A stretch of 64,000 nt of DNA from Gammaproteobacteria bacterium UBA2675 (GCA_002354805.1 DEMH01000015.1:62001-126000); one strand, 5' to 3'; positions 1-8,759 are shown, counted from the first letter of the stretch. A program made the numbers and translations. Notes: generated by a model not told the origin, from the letters alone.

Positions 1-1299
1 GCGAAAGCTGGCTCTGCCATTATCAATGCCACGCTCAACCTGGCCTACCCGTCAACGGTTAGCGCGGGCAGCCACATAGAAGTGACAGGTACTCTGAGCA
101 ATCATGGCAGCTCGGAGATCAGTTCCATTTTTATACTGGGATCCAGTCGCCACCTCGGCAATCATGTCAACTCCTACAGTCAGATTTCCTGTCGATTCAA
201 GTGCTCATACAACGGGGCTTTCCCGCTCTCTGCGGGCGAAAGCGTCGATGTGCTGTTCCGGCAAATGTACTACGAAGCGGACATGCTCTTCTCTGGCGTC
301 CTGCAGATTCAGGGTCCGCACGCAATTGTCAGCGACAGTCTGGGCCGCAGGGCATACATTTATGCCGACGACATACATATCGCGGTAACTCAAGCAGGGG
401 GTGAAAACACGCCAGCCGTCTATCCACCAATCCCGGTACGAGAGCCGCTGGAGACTACGCAGTCTGACGGCCCGGTGCCAAGAACGGTCATAAAGGACCC
501 CAATACACACAAATACTGGCTCCCCCTGTCAGAAAGTCAGGGGATGTCGCTGGCCCAGGTGGTAGCCGAAACGCGGGAGGGCGGGAGCTTCGAAGGTTAC
601 TCTGTCGCCAGCCTGGAGGAAGTAAGAACGCTGTTCATGAATCATATCCATGCGTCTCAGCTTAATTATCCTCACTATTCACTGTTCGTAGGTAATCAGG
701 TTCTGCATGGCGTAACGGGCAGCCTGCTGGACCTGGTAGGTGAGACTAAGGACCCAAGCCATGTCGGCGGGACAACTCGATATGCAAGCGGGATGGTTTC
801 TGAATTGCCTGAGCCGGGAGCTAAGGCTGTCACAGTAGGCATCTGGCAGCAGAACACTAGCGGCAGCCCATTCGGAATGACCGGTATGTTCTCTCTTGGT
901 TCATTTGCCACCACCCAGTACCAGGGTATGGGCACCTGGCTGGTCAGGAGTTCATTGCGGTCAGGAGACACCCAGGCATTGAGCCGCAAAGACGAGGTAG
1001 ACTTCCGCTACGGTCAGCTGTTCATTGCCTCGGTTGACGTAGACGGCCAGACCTACCAGGTCAGTTTCCGGGTTATCGACAAGGACGAGCTGATACTGGA
1101 ACTGGTCTCGATCATGGATGAGTACAGCCGGGAGCCGGCGGCTGTCTACGATGTCGAGAATCTGATTCTGCAGATCCCGCGCATGGGGTACTTTGTGTTC
1201 CCGAATGATACGGTCTATTTTGATGTGTCGCTGGTGTTGTTGCCTGACAGTAATCCGATGCGATTCCGCGTGATCAGTGCTGAACCGGTAGACGAATAA
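1..1299 (+). CDS. Secreted hypothetical protein, 5'-truncated by window edge
   Basis: The reading frame is open from base 1, so the true start lies outside the window; the GTG at 82 is only an internal codon. About 432 residues are visible. The first part looks like an all-beta, Ig-like domain (visible residues 15-125). A middle stretch with YWLPLSESQGMSLAQV and GGSFEGYSVASLEEV resembles a module common in secreted and PEP-CTERM-type proteins. Near the C-terminus, VDVDGQTYQVSFRV resembles another short beta motif of such proteins. No enzyme signature is visible. Function is unknown; an extracellular or surface role is inferred from composition only. Confidence 0.7.
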   Translation, partial: AKAGSAIINATLNLAYPSTVSAGSHIEVTGTLSNHGSSEISSIFILGSSRHLGNHVNSYSQISCRFKCSYNGAFPLSAGESVDVLFRQMYYEADMLFSGVLQIQGPHAIVSDSLGRRAYIYADDIHIAVTQAGGENTPAVYPPIPVREPLETTQSDGPVPRTVIKDPNTHKYWLPLSESQGMSLAQVVAETREGGSFEGYSVASLEEVRTLFMNHIHASQLNYPHYSLFVGNQVLHGVTGSLLDLVGETKDPSHVGGTTRYASGMVSELPEPGAKAVTVGIWQQNTSGSPFGMTGMFSLGSFATTQYQGMGTWLVRSSLRSGDTQALSRKDEVDFRYGQLFIASVDVDGQTYQVSFRVIDKDELILELVSIMDEYSREPAAVYDVENLILQIPRMGYFVFPNDTVYFDVSLVLLPDSNPMRFRVISAEPVDE

Positions 1300-1396
1300 G
1301 GCGCATCGCACGTCAGGATGTTGGACAGAATCTGAAATTGGCGTTAACGTGTCTGACTGTAATTACAACAATAATGAAAGTCCCGGGAGTCGAACA

Positions 1397-2557
1397 ATGA
1401 TAAGAAGATCGCTCTATACCCTGGCAGTTGCGGCCCTCGTGTCGCTGCTTGCCATGCCGGCCAGCGTGCTGGCCCAACCCAATATCCTGCCCGCAGAACC
1501 CTTCAAGGTCGGCACCTTCGTGGTAGGCAACCAGCAGTTCTCCGGTCTGGTCATGCGCGATGACAGCCTGATCGTGGATCTGGTCGAAGCCAACAAGGCT
1601 CTGGAACTGATGCCAGAGTACCCCTCGATTGACATGCCTGATGATGTGCTCGGTTTGATTGAAGGCTACGAATACGGTCTGAAGTTCCGGGTCTATGAAA
1701 TCGTCAATGCGCTGGTTGATTCCGGCATGCTGAATGGCAGCGACATGCCAGATTATATCCATGCTGTTGAAGACGTGGATATCCGCGCGCCCATCCAGTA
1801 CCCCAGCAAGATCATGAACGCGGCGGTCAACTTTTACACCCATGCCTGTGAAGGTTGCACTGAGGAGCAACTGGCCCAGCGCACCCGCGAGCGCCGGGAG
1901 AATCGAGGCGTTCCATATCTGTTCCTCAAGCCAACGCGTGGTGCCATTATCGGTGACGGTGAAAACGTGATCATGCCGTATGGTCGTGATGAAATTGAAT
2001 ACGAAGTGGAAATGGCTATTGTATTTGGCCGCTCAGGCAAGTACATCTCTGCTTCACGCGCCTATGATCACGTTTTCGGTTACATGGTGGCAATGGATAT
2101 TTCAGACCGTGGTGGTCGTCCACCAGGTGGCTTCAGCTCGGGTTTGGACTGGTTTGTGGGTAAAGGTCACGATACGTTTGCGCCGCATGGCCCCTGGATT
2201 GTGCCCAAAGAGTTTTATGGCGACCCCATGGACCGTCTGCACCAGATCACGGTTGTTGATGGTGTTACCGTGCAGGAAGCCAAAGCAGGCGACATGATCC
2301 ACAACATCCCTGAGCTGATTGAATACGCTTCATCACTGATCACCTTGTTCCCGGGCGATGTGCTGCAGAGTGGCACATCAGGTGGCACTGGTGCCGGCCG
2401 TGTTGAACGTGCAACAGGTTCGGGTTATCTGATTGATGGTGAAACCATCAGCGCAACGATTGAAGGTATCGGCACCCTGACACACCGTGTGGTTCGCGAA
2501 CAAAGCGTGCCCGACGATCTGTCAGGTTCGCAATTGCCGCCGACCAGTACTTACTGA
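1397..2557 (+). CDS. Exported fumarylacetoacetate hydrolase (FAH) family protein
   Basis: FAH-family enzymes are metal-dependent hydrolases, hydratases or isomerases of oxo-acids, often from aromatic catabolism. The core carries EIEYEVEMAIVFG (Glu199 and Glu201 fit the acidic metal ligands) and MDISDRGG (Asp234). The ATG at 1397 is preferred over an upstream GTG at 1349 because it begins a clear signal peptide (MIRRSLYTLAVAALVSLLAM..., cleavage after about residue 26, ASVLA/Q). The protein is therefore predicted to be periplasmic, unusual for this mostly cytoplasmic family. Length is 386 residues, longer than a minimal FAH domain because of an N-terminal extension at about residues 30-150. 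The substrate cannot be read from the sequence. Confidence 0.85.
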   Translation: MIRRSLYTLAVAALVSLLAMPASVLAQPNILPAEPFKVGTFVVGNQQFSGLVMRDDSLIVDLVEANKALELMPEYPSIDMPDDVLGLIEGYEYGLKFRVYEIVNALVDSGMLNGSDMPDYIHAVEDVDIRAPIQYPSKIMNAAVNFYTHACEGCTEEQLAQRTRERRENRGVPYLFLKPTRGAIIGDGENVIMPYGRDEIEYEVEMAIVFGRSGKYISASRAYDHVFGYMVAMDISDRGGRPPGGFSSGLDWFVGKGHDTFAPHGPWIVPKEFYGDPMDRLHQITVVDGVTVQEAKAGDMIHNIPELIEYASSLITLFPGDVLQSGTSGGTGAGRVERATGSGYLIDGETISATIEGIGTLTHRVVREQSVPDDLSGSQLPPTSTY

Positions 2558-2585
2558 TATTTTTTGATTGCATGAATGAATAAAG

Positions 2586-2621
2586 AGCCCTGGCACCTGT
2601 AACGGTACCGGGGCTTTTTTT
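2586..2621 (+). terminator. Rho-independent terminator after FAH gene
   Basis: A 12-bp imperfect stem (AGCCCTGGCACC at 2586-2597 against GGTACCGGGGCT at 2604-2615) with a 6-nt loop is followed directly by a run of Ts. It lies 29 bp after the FAH stop codon and separates that gene from the next one. Confidence 0.85.
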
Positions 2622-2646
2622 CTGAGTGAGATAGGGAACAACGGCC

Positions 2647-3390
2647 ATGACAATGCGCAAACTGATAGTGCCTGCGGTGATTGTTGTCGTAGTGGCGGGC
2701 TTGTTTATCAACAGCAGGACCAATCAGTGGGACCAGAATGCTGACTTAATGGCTGATCCTGTGGCGGAAGCGCAGCAGGTCGATGACGGCCTGACGAATA
2801 GCCCAGGTCAGGTTGCGGAAACTGCGGCGCATAACGATGCGGTAAATACTCAGTCTGTATCAGATGAGAGTTCGCCGGCAGACGCAACAGAACCAGGGGC
2901 CGCCGATCGAAGTGGCGATAGTACAGCCGAGCCGCAACGATCTACGCGCACACTCTCTACAATCAGCGACAACGCGGATGCGCCCGCCATGAGCGATCGC
3001 GTTTATTATGTCATTGAAGAAGCTCAGCGGATGCAGCAGGCTGATCAATGGGAAGCGGCGTTGATGGAACTGAATGCACTTTACGCCAGCTTTGAAAACC
3101 TGACACCTTTCGAGCAGGTGACACTGCTGAACTTCTACACCAATACCCTGATCAGGCTGGAGATGTGGCAGGAGTCGATCACCGCATTTTCAAAAATGCT
3201 GACAGTGCCCGATCTGCGCCCGGATATCAATGCGCGCGCGCTGCTGGCTCTGGGGCAATTGCATCAGCAAGTTAACGAAGCGCCCGCGGCAGTTACCTAT
3301 TACGAAGCCTGGCTGGATTTCACCGAGAATACACCCGGTCTGGAGGCGCAGAGAGCACGCGTGCGTGACCAGATGCAGGTGCTACGGTAG
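2647..3390 (+). CDS. Membrane-anchored TPR-like protein
   Basis: The 247-residue product starts with a short basic segment and one hydrophobic helix (about residues 5-21), read as a membrane anchor or uncleaved signal. A low-complexity Ala/Asp/Thr/Ser linker follows to about residue 110. The C-terminal half consists of amphipathic helices spaced like tetratricopeptide repeats (for example AQRMQQADQWEAALMELNAL and ARALLALGQLHQQVNEAPAA). The architecture suggests a periplasmic scaffold with one anchor. No partner is evident: the upstream gene is separated by a terminator and the downstream gene is convergent. Function unknown. Confidence 0.75.
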   Translation: MTMRKLIVPAVIVVVVAGLFINSRTNQWDQNADLMADPVAEAQQVDDGLTNSPGQVAETAAHNDAVNTQSVSDESSPADATEPGAADRSGDSTAEPQRSTRTLSTISDNADAPAMSDRVYYVIEEAQRMQQADQWEAALMELNALYASFENLTPFEQVTLLNFYTNTLIRLEMWQESITAFSKMLTVPDLRPDINARALLALGQLHQQVNEAPAAVTYYEAWLDFTENTPGLEAQRARVRDQMQVLR

Positions 3391-3403
3391 CCAGTTGGTT
3401 AAA

Positions 3404-3601
3404 TCAGACATCTGTTTTGTCAAACACCTCTTCGACAGTCAGATTGAACGCATCTGCAATCTTGAACGCCAGCGGCAAGGATGGGTCAAACCGTCCGTTT
3501 TCAATAGCATTGATGGAATTACGGGAAACCTGCACACGCTCAGCCAATTCGGCCTGGCTCCAGCCCTTTCCAGCGCGTAGCACGCGAATAAAGTTCTTCA
3601 T
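3404..3601 (-). CDS. XRE/Cro-type helix-turn-helix regulator, 65 aa
   Basis: A single-domain HTH protein: WSQAELAERVQVSRNSINAI is the HTH core (residues about 14-33), followed by ENGRFDPSLPLAFKIADAF and an FDKTDV tail. It matches the short YgzD/Xre-like regulators that are encoded next to a small membrane protein. Here the membrane protein gene is 15 bp upstream on the same strand, so the two probably form an operon. The inverted repeat at 4147-4174, ahead of the membrane gene, is a plausible autoregulatory operator. Confidence 0.9.
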   Translation of the reverse strand: MKNFIRVLRAGKGWSQAELAERVQVSRNSINAIENGRFDPSLPLAFKIADAFNLTVEEVFDKTDV

Positions 3602-3616
3602 GTCAGCACCCGCCCA

Positions 3617-4081
3617 TCAGTCAGCTGACTTTTTCAACTGCTTGGACCACCACAGTGACACAGCCCCGGCGCCGACGACTTGCAGAACGACGACCAGCAT
3701 AAAACCAATCGTTATTCCCAGCTTTACTGCCTCCTCCGGTGATCCCGAAGCCAGCCGCATCGCCAGACCTGCCAGTCCGTTCATCAACGAAGGTATCATC
3801 ATGACGATGACAGCGGCGACACTGCCGATGGTCATGCCCCTGGTATTTGCAATGCGCTGTCCGGCTATCTGCACCTCGTCCAGGCGGCGATTGACCCGGG
3901 CTGCAAGAAACTGGCTGTATGCCATGACGAACAGCGCAGCTGCCGCAGCTACGGACAGTGTAAGGGCGTCAGGCTGCTGGGCCAGCCATGGGGCGGCCGC
4001 AAAAAATGCTACAGGCACGATAATAACGGGTGATATCCAAAGCGCGCAGCGTCCTATTTTCCGGATATTCAGGGTGGCCAT
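3617..4081 (-). CDS. Small integral membrane protein paired with XRE regulator
   Basis: A 154-residue protein with about four hydrophobic helices (near residues 13-32, 40-60, 83-105 and 120-145) and a positively charged middle loop (RVNRRLDEVQIAGQRIANTR). It is the first gene of a two-gene operon with the XRE regulator. Related membrane protein/XRE pairs are widespread in bacteria but mostly uncharacterised, so no function is proposed beyond possible co-regulation or sensing. Confidence 0.8.
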   Translation of the reverse strand: MATLNIRKIGRCALWISPVIIVPVAFFAAAPWLAQQPDALTLSVAAAAALFVMAYSQFLAARVNRRLDEVQIAGQRIANTRGMTIGSVAAVIVMMIPSLMNGLAGLAMRLASGSPEEAVKLGITIGFMLVVVLQVVGAGAVSLWWSKQLKKSAD

Positions 4082-4146
4082 GGCAAGCTCCTGAGTTGTC
4101 TATGAAAGGATGAATGAAAAGGGTAGTGGTCAAAATGAAAAGCTAG

Positions 4147-4174
4147 CTTGTCATATTGTGGCGATAATGACAAG
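4147..4174 (-). promoter_or_regulatory. Inverted-repeat operator candidate for XRE pair
   Basis: CTTGTCAT (4147-4154) and ATGACAAG (4167-4174) form a perfect 8-bp inverted repeat with a 12-bp spacer. On the minus strand a TATAAT hexamer at 4185-4190 would put the transcription start next to or inside the repeat, about 100 bp before the membrane-protein gene. This arrangement fits a repressor site for the XRE protein encoded downstream. The site is visible; the binding partner is inferred. Confidence 0.5.
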
Positions 4175-4280
4175 TAAACTTTGCATTATATTTCTGAGGT
4201 GTGTTCATCTCCCTATTACTAAATGACGAACCGTAGTATCTTGACCGCTAAATAGCAGCGCCTGCCTGAGGCAAAAAAGA

Positions 4281-4742
4281 ATGCAATCACTGGAACTGAA
4301 AATACCACCTCTGGCACTGGTCGTTTTATTCGCAGGCCTGATGTGGCTGCTTGCGCGACTGACCCCGGGATTTGATTATGCGGTGCCGTGGCGTCAGGTG
4401 CTGGTGGCCACTCTCAGTGCACTTGCTGTCTTGATAATATTGGCAGGTGTTGCGTCTTTCAGGCGAGCCAGCACCACCGTAAACCCCCTGAATCCTTCAA
4501 GCTCCAGTGCCCTGGTGGTGTCCGGCATCTATCGGATCACACGTAACCCAATGTACCTGGGTTTCCTGCTATTGCTTGCAGCCTGGTCGCTGATGCTGGC
4601 TAACCTGGCCGTGCTGCTATTGTTGCCTGTGTTTGTCTGGTATATGAATCGTTTCCAGATAGTACCGGAAGAGCGTGCACTGACCAGTCTGTTCGGGAAT
4701 GACTATACCACTTACTGTGCTAGAGTAAGGCGCTGGATATAA
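4281..4742 (+). CDS. Isoprenylcysteine carboxyl methyltransferase-like membrane protein
   Basis: A 153-residue protein with four predicted membrane helices and the family signature GIYRITRNPMYLGF (Arg88-Asn89-Pro90-Met91-Tyr92), followed by VPEERALTSLFGNDYTTYC and the C-terminal RVRRW. These are the SAM-binding features of the ICMT/phospholipid-N-methyltransferase family. In bacteria the substrate is usually unknown. A SAM-dependent methyltransferase gene follows after 102 bp, but no functional link can be shown. Confidence 0.85.
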   Translation: MQSLELKIPPLALVVLFAGLMWLLARLTPGFDYAVPWRQVLVATLSALAVLIILAGVASFRRASTTVNPLNPSSSSALVVSGIYRITRNPMYLGFLLLLAAWSLMLANLAVLLLLPVFVWYMNRFQIVPEERALTSLFGNDYTTYCARVRRWI

Positions 4743-4844
4743 ATCGTGTGTATCTTCTCGACCATGCCAGTTGCTAAATAGCAGGGTTGCATAGCCACGC
4801 CGAGAGTGCTGGAACGGACACAAACACTTCAATAGGGATGTCAT

Positions 4845-5468
4845 ATGAAAGATCCAAGAAAGTTCTGGAACAAATTGGCACCGCGCTATGCCAAAAGCCC
4901 GGTCCGCAACGAAAAAATCTATCAACAGAAACTGGAGATTACCCAGTCCTACTTCAAGCCAGACTGGTCGGTGTTTGAGTTTGGCTGCGGGACCGGCAGT
5001 ACGGCAATCGTACACTCAGCTTACGTTAAACAGATTCTGGCCACTGACATTTCGGATGAAATGATCGCAATTGCCGAGCAGAAAACGCAGGCTCAGGGCA
5101 TTACCAATATCAGCTATCAGCGGGGAACAATCGAAAGTCTGGCTCTGCCGGTTGACAGCTTTGATGCCGTTCTCGGCCTCAATATTCTGCACCTGCTGCC
5201 CAATCTTGATGAAACAATTACTCAAGTACACCAGATTTTGAAGCCGGGCGGCATATTCGTGTCCAGTAATGTGCTGATGCGCGAAGTTGCTCTGCACTGG
5301 CGGCTGTTGATTCCTGTGATGCAGTTTATTGGTTTTGCGCCTCAACTGAGTCTGTTCAGCAAGGATGAGATAATCAGCAAACTGACAGATGCAGGCTTCA
5401 GTATCGATCATGAATGGCAACCAGCCAGGGCGTCTTTGTTTATTATTGCTCGAAAGAACGGAAATTGA
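4845..5468 (+). CDS. Class I SAM-dependent methyltransferase
   Basis: A 207-residue Rossmann-fold methyltransferase. Motif I is VFEFGCGTG at residues 43-51, an acidic residue follows in the next strand (ATDISDEMI), and motif IV is FDAVLGLNILHLL. The fold fits the Methyltransf_11/25 group. The substrate is not evident. The next two genes follow with a short gap (39 bp) and a 23-bp overlap, so the four may be co-transcribed. Confidence 0.88.
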   Translation: MKDPRKFWNKLAPRYAKSPVRNEKIYQQKLEITQSYFKPDWSVFEFGCGTGSTAIVHSAYVKQILATDISDEMIAIAEQKTQAQGITNISYQRGTIESLALPVDSFDAVLGLNILHLLPNLDETITQVHQILKPGGIFVSSNVLMREVALHWRLLIPVMQFIGFAPQLSLFSKDEIISKLTDAGFSIDHEWQPARASLFIIARKNGN

Positions 5469-5507
5469 AATTAACAGCCAGCTCAATTCAAGCAGGGAAG
5501 TTTAACT

Positions 5508-5798
5508 ATGAAATCCATTACCTACATCGCACCCCACAAAACGGCACTGACAGTTGCCGCGGTAGTTGCCCTTGTTTCGTTGCTCACCATGGCACCTTTC
5601 ATGCTGATGTTTTCGTTAATCCCGGTTGGTATGGAAGGGCAGGCTACAAACATGGTATTACCAACGACGATGATGATTATGATGCCGCTGATGTATTTTG
5701 TATTGTCTTATATCATGACGGTGGTAGCGGCCTGGTTGTACAACATCATCGCCAAACGCACCGGCGGAATTACTTATGAAAGCTCAGAGAAGCCCTGA
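5508..5798 (+). CDS. Two-helix membrane protein, 96 aa
   Basis: Two long hydrophobic helices (about residues 13-38 and 47-80), the second very rich in methionine (PTTMMIMMPLMYFVLSYIM), end in a short polar tail (AKRTGGITYESSEKP). The pattern resembles small conserved membrane proteins of proteobacteria with no assigned role. Its 3' end overlaps the next gene by 23 bp, which suggests translational coupling. Confidence 0.75.
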   Translation: MKSITYIAPHKTALTVAAVVALVSLLTMAPFMLMFSLIPVGMEGQATNMVLPTTMMIMMPLMYFVLSYIMTVVAAWLYNIIAKRTGGITYESSEKP

Positions 5799-6192
5799 CG
5801 GGTTGAAAGGGCTATCTGAACTTGCCGAACTGCTGCAGGCGATGAACCCATGTATCACAGATTGCGACTTTGTATTCTGCAGCGTGCAAGGGTCACTGAA
5901 AGAGTATGCCTGCCTTGAACCGGTCGCAATGGTTCGTGAAACAGAAGGTCTGACTCTGGTATTGCCCTTGCCAGTAGCCGAGCGTGAGAGATTGGGGTTT
6001 AACGGCATTTTTCGCCAGATCTCACTGACAGTGCATTCCAGTCTGGACGCAGTTGGGCTGACAGCAGCGGTATCGCGCCGTCTTGCCGATCATGGGATTG
6101 CTGCAAACATCCTGGCAGGCTATTATCACGACCATATTTTTGTGCCTCGCGACAAGGCTGACGTCGCCTTACGTTTACTCCAGCGCATCTAG
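5776..6192 (+). CDS. ACT-domain protein
   Basis: A 138-residue protein resembling the ACT_7-type proteins with two tandem ACT-like units and no catalytic domain. The C-terminal unit is the clearest: GIFRQISLTVHSSLDAVGL, then SRRLADHGIAANILAGYYHD and HIFVPRDKADVALRLL. ACT domains bind amino acids and act as allosteric sensors. The ATG at 5776 lies inside the preceding gene, overlapping it by 23 bp. The ligand is unknown. Confidence 0.82.
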   Translation: MKAQRSPDGLKGLSELAELLQAMNPCITDCDFVFCSVQGSLKEYACLEPVAMVRETEGLTLVLPLPVAERERLGFNGIFRQISLTVHSSLDAVGLTAAVSRRLADHGIAANILAGYYHDHIFVPRDKADVALRLLQRI

Positions 6193-6204
6193 CGCCACAC
6201 GCTC

Positions 6205-6777
6205 ATGTCGATTTTTACCTGGTTAACGGCCGCGATTCAGCTGGGGCTGCCTATGGCAGCCCTGAGCTGGTTGATGTTCAACTGGCTGTACGGTGCCGGG
6301 CAGCTGCCTCGTGATGCCGGGCACAAGGCGATTCGTGATCGTCTTGCAGAAATCAAGAAACACCACAGGACTAACAAAAGCCGCAGCGGAAACTATCTGT
6401 ACAAGCAGTGGTTGTTCTTTGGTGGCGGGTTTTACGGCCTGGCCGTACTGTGGACACTGCTGGTGCTGGAGCTTGGTGAGTTGATCGGTTTTATTGTCAA
6501 CTTTGATCTGCCTGGGCTGTTTGCCAATGGTATCGTATCGCTTGTTGTGAACTTTATCGTGTCCCAGCTCGGCAATATTGTTCAGGCGTTTATGTGGTTC
6601 GGATACTGGCCCGATGGACGTGGTGGCGAGCAGGTCGTGATCTGGGTGCTGGTGGCTTACGCTGGGTATCTGTTTGGCATCCACCTTGCGAGGGAAACTG
6701 AAAGTCTGCACAGTTTGTCGGAACTGGTGCGGCGTTTCAGCCGACGAATGCAGTCCGGAACAGAGGATAAGGAGTAG
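6205..6777 (+). CDS. Multi-pass membrane protein, 190 aa
   Basis: Starts 12 bp after the ACT-domain gene. Hydrophobic segments lie near residues 5-27, 68-95, 100-125 and 145-160, with a basic cytoplasmic-type loop (HKAIRDRLAEIKKHHRTNKS) between the first two. No domain is recognised. It may belong to the same transcript as the upstream small genes. Confidence 0.7.
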   Translation: MSIFTWLTAAIQLGLPMAALSWLMFNWLYGAGQLPRDAGHKAIRDRLAEIKKHHRTNKSRSGNYLYKQWLFFGGGFYGLAVLWTLLVLELGELIGFIVNFDLPGLFANGIVSLVVNFIVSQLGNIVQAFMWFGYWPDGRGGEQVVIWVLVAYAGYLFGIHLARETESLHSLSELVRRFSRRMQSGTEDKE

Positions 6778-6807
6778 CATGCATCATCTCTACTATCACC
6801 CGGAAAG

Positions 6808-6849
6808 GTGTCGTTACACCAGCCAGTCGTTATAATCACGCCGTGATTA
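6808..6849 (+). promoter_or_regulatory. Promoter with TATAAT immediately before the GTG start
   Basis: A perfect -10 hexamer TATAAT (6831-6836) sits 6 bp before the GTG at 6843, with a poor -35 match (GTGTCG at 6808-6813, 17-bp spacer). TAATCAC (6833-6839) and GTGATTA (6843-6849) form an inverted repeat across the start codon. There is no Shine-Dalgarno-like sequence. The transcript could begin at or near the start codon. Confidence 0.45.
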
Positions 6850-8759
6850 ACGAATATCTTAACAAGTGGCGCTCATCACGTTCGCTGATGCGTAGCGTGC
6901 TGGTGCGAATTGTGCTTGCTGCTGCGCTGGTTGTCGGCGGTTTGACGGCGCTTGCCTATAGCTTCATTCGTAATGAAACGCAAAGCCGGATGCTCGATAA
7001 CCTTGGCGACTGGATCGTCGAGCGGGCACACAATGACAGCGTGATTTTTGAGCTTGCCCAGGAAAATCTGGCTCGCTTCAGTGAGGAGTTCCTGCGTCTG
7101 TACACCTCGGAAGTTATGGTGGATGACGAGAGTTTCTGGTCGTACTATCAGCGCGGGGGCGATGGGGCTGTGAGGCTGCGGCGGGAGTTTTTTGATGGTA
7201 CCTACGCCGAGGACGGCCTGTACTACAGCGGGGTAACCAGTTTTATTGGTAATAATCAGTCCGTTGAAGACCCTGACTTGCAGCGCCGCCTGGTGCTCTC
7301 AATAAGACTGCTTGCGCAACTGGGTCCGGCGATGATCAATCGTTTCGAAAATGTCCATGTAAGCTATCCGGAGAACGCCATCGCAATTTATGCGCCTGGC
7401 ACACCGTGGGGGCTGGAGGCCGAACCTGATCTGCCGATGAACGAGCTGGGCGTGATCAGGTCAATGCAGCGGTCGGAAAATCCGGAGCGAGTGCCCGGCT
7501 GGAGCGGACTTTATTTTGATGCCACGGCTCAGGAATGGGCACTGACCTATCAACTTCCACTTGATCTGGATGGGCGTCATCTGATCAATCCAAGCCATGA
7601 TATTTCATTGACTGATCTGATGGAGCGACTGGTCGCCGATACCCCAGAGGGCGCGTACAACTTAATATTCAGACCCGACGGATACCTGATCGCCCACCCC
7701 GCAGAGCCGGCTTCTGATCGTCGCTGGGTCGGCCAGATGTCCTTGGAAACAATCGATGACCCTTTGTTGGTCGATCTGTATCACAGGATCAACGAAGCCA
7801 CAGGTGGTCGCCCGGGAGAGCGTGCTTTGGTTCACTACCCTGAGATGGACGCCTGGCTCGCGGTAAGCGAACTAACGGGACCGCAGTGGTGGTTTATCTC
7901 AGTATACCCTGACGCTTTGCTTCGCCAGGCAGCCAATCAGGCTGCCACTGCAGTTCTGATTTCTGGTCTGTTACTGCTGGCACTGTTAATTGCCATCATT
8001 GCCTACATAATTCAGCGCGATGCGGCCAGACCGCTTGCACAGTTAAGCCGTGCGGCCGAAAGCGTCGCTAACGGTGACTATGATGCCGTTGCAGTGGGGC
8101 GCATCAGTCTGCCAAGAGGGCTTCGCAATGAGGTGGGGCTGCTGGCACGTACGTTTCACGGAATGACCATCAACATACGCGATGCCCAGTCGACGCTTGA
8201 GAAAGTGGTCGCGGAACGCACAGAAGCATTGGAGTCGGCCAATCAAAGCCTGCGTGAGCTGAGTCTGCTGGATGGTCTGCTGGGAATTCACAATCGTCGG
8301 GCCTTTGATCGCGACTTGAAATCAGTGTTTGAGCAATCCAGACGCGGTCTTGGCGAGTTTTATCTCATGATGATCGACGTCGATGAGTTCAAACTGTTCA
8401 ATGATACCTATGGCCACGCTCATGGCGACGAAGTGCTGAAGCAGATTGCGGCCAGCATAGCGGGCAGTATTCGCAGCGATGATCGCGTTTATCGCTATGG
8501 TGGCGAAGAGCTGGCAGTGCTTTTTAACCCGCATGGTAGCGAAGCCCCAGAGCAGGCCGCGCAGCGCGTACTGGCGGGCGTTGTGCGACTGGATATCCCG
8601 TTCCCCGAGTCCGCCCACGGTCGAGTCACCATCAGTGCCGGTCTCTCGCGCGGTCACACCGACTGCCTTGGTCCTGATGAAATTGTTACTGAGGCCGACA
8701 GTCATTTGTACGCTGCCAAACGGGCAGGTCGTAACAGGTTGATCTCAGGACAGATCTGA
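6843..8759 (+). CDS. Membrane diguanylate cyclase (sensor-HAMP-GGDEF)
   Basis: Predicted to make cyclic-di-GMP from two GTP. A membrane helix at about residues 20-40 is followed by a large periplasmic sensor region to about residue 365. A second helix (AVLISGLLLLALLIAIIAYI, about 370-390), a HAMP linker and a GGDEF domain (about 465-638) follow. The active-site loop is GGEEL at residues 553-557, an accepted functional variant, and an RxxD inhibitory site (RSDD, 544-547) lies five residues before it. FDRD and DVDEFKLFNDTYGH carry the metal and substrate-binding residues. The GTG start is the only plausible one; the upstream context suggests a leaderless message. Confidence 0.9.
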   Translation: MINEYLNKWRSSRSLMRSVLVRIVLAAALVVGGLTALAYSFIRNETQSRMLDNLGDWIVERAHNDSVIFELAQENLARFSEEFLRLYTSEVMVDDESFWSYYQRGGDGAVRLRREFFDGTYAEDGLYYSGVTSFIGNNQSVEDPDLQRRLVLSIRLLAQLGPAMINRFENVHVSYPENAIAIYAPGTPWGLEAEPDLPMNELGVIRSMQRSENPERVPGWSGLYFDATAQEWALTYQLPLDLDGRHLINPSHDISLTDLMERLVADTPEGAYNLIFRPDGYLIAHPAEPASDRRWVGQMSLETIDDPLLVDLYHRINEATGGRPGERALVHYPEMDAWLAVSELTGPQWWFISVYPDALLRQAANQAATAVLISGLLLLALLIAIIAYIIQRDAARPLAQLSRAAESVANGDYDAVAVGRISLPRGLRNEVGLLARTFHGMTINIRDAQSTLEKVVAERTEALESANQSLRELSLLDGLLGIHNRRAFDRDLKSVFEQSRRGLGEFYLMMIDVDEFKLFNDTYGHAHGDEVLKQIAASIAGSIRSDDRVYRYGGEELAVLFNPHGSEAPEQAAQRVLAGVVRLDIPFPESAHGRVTISAGLSRGHTDCLGPDEIVTEADSHLYAAKRAGRNRLISGQI

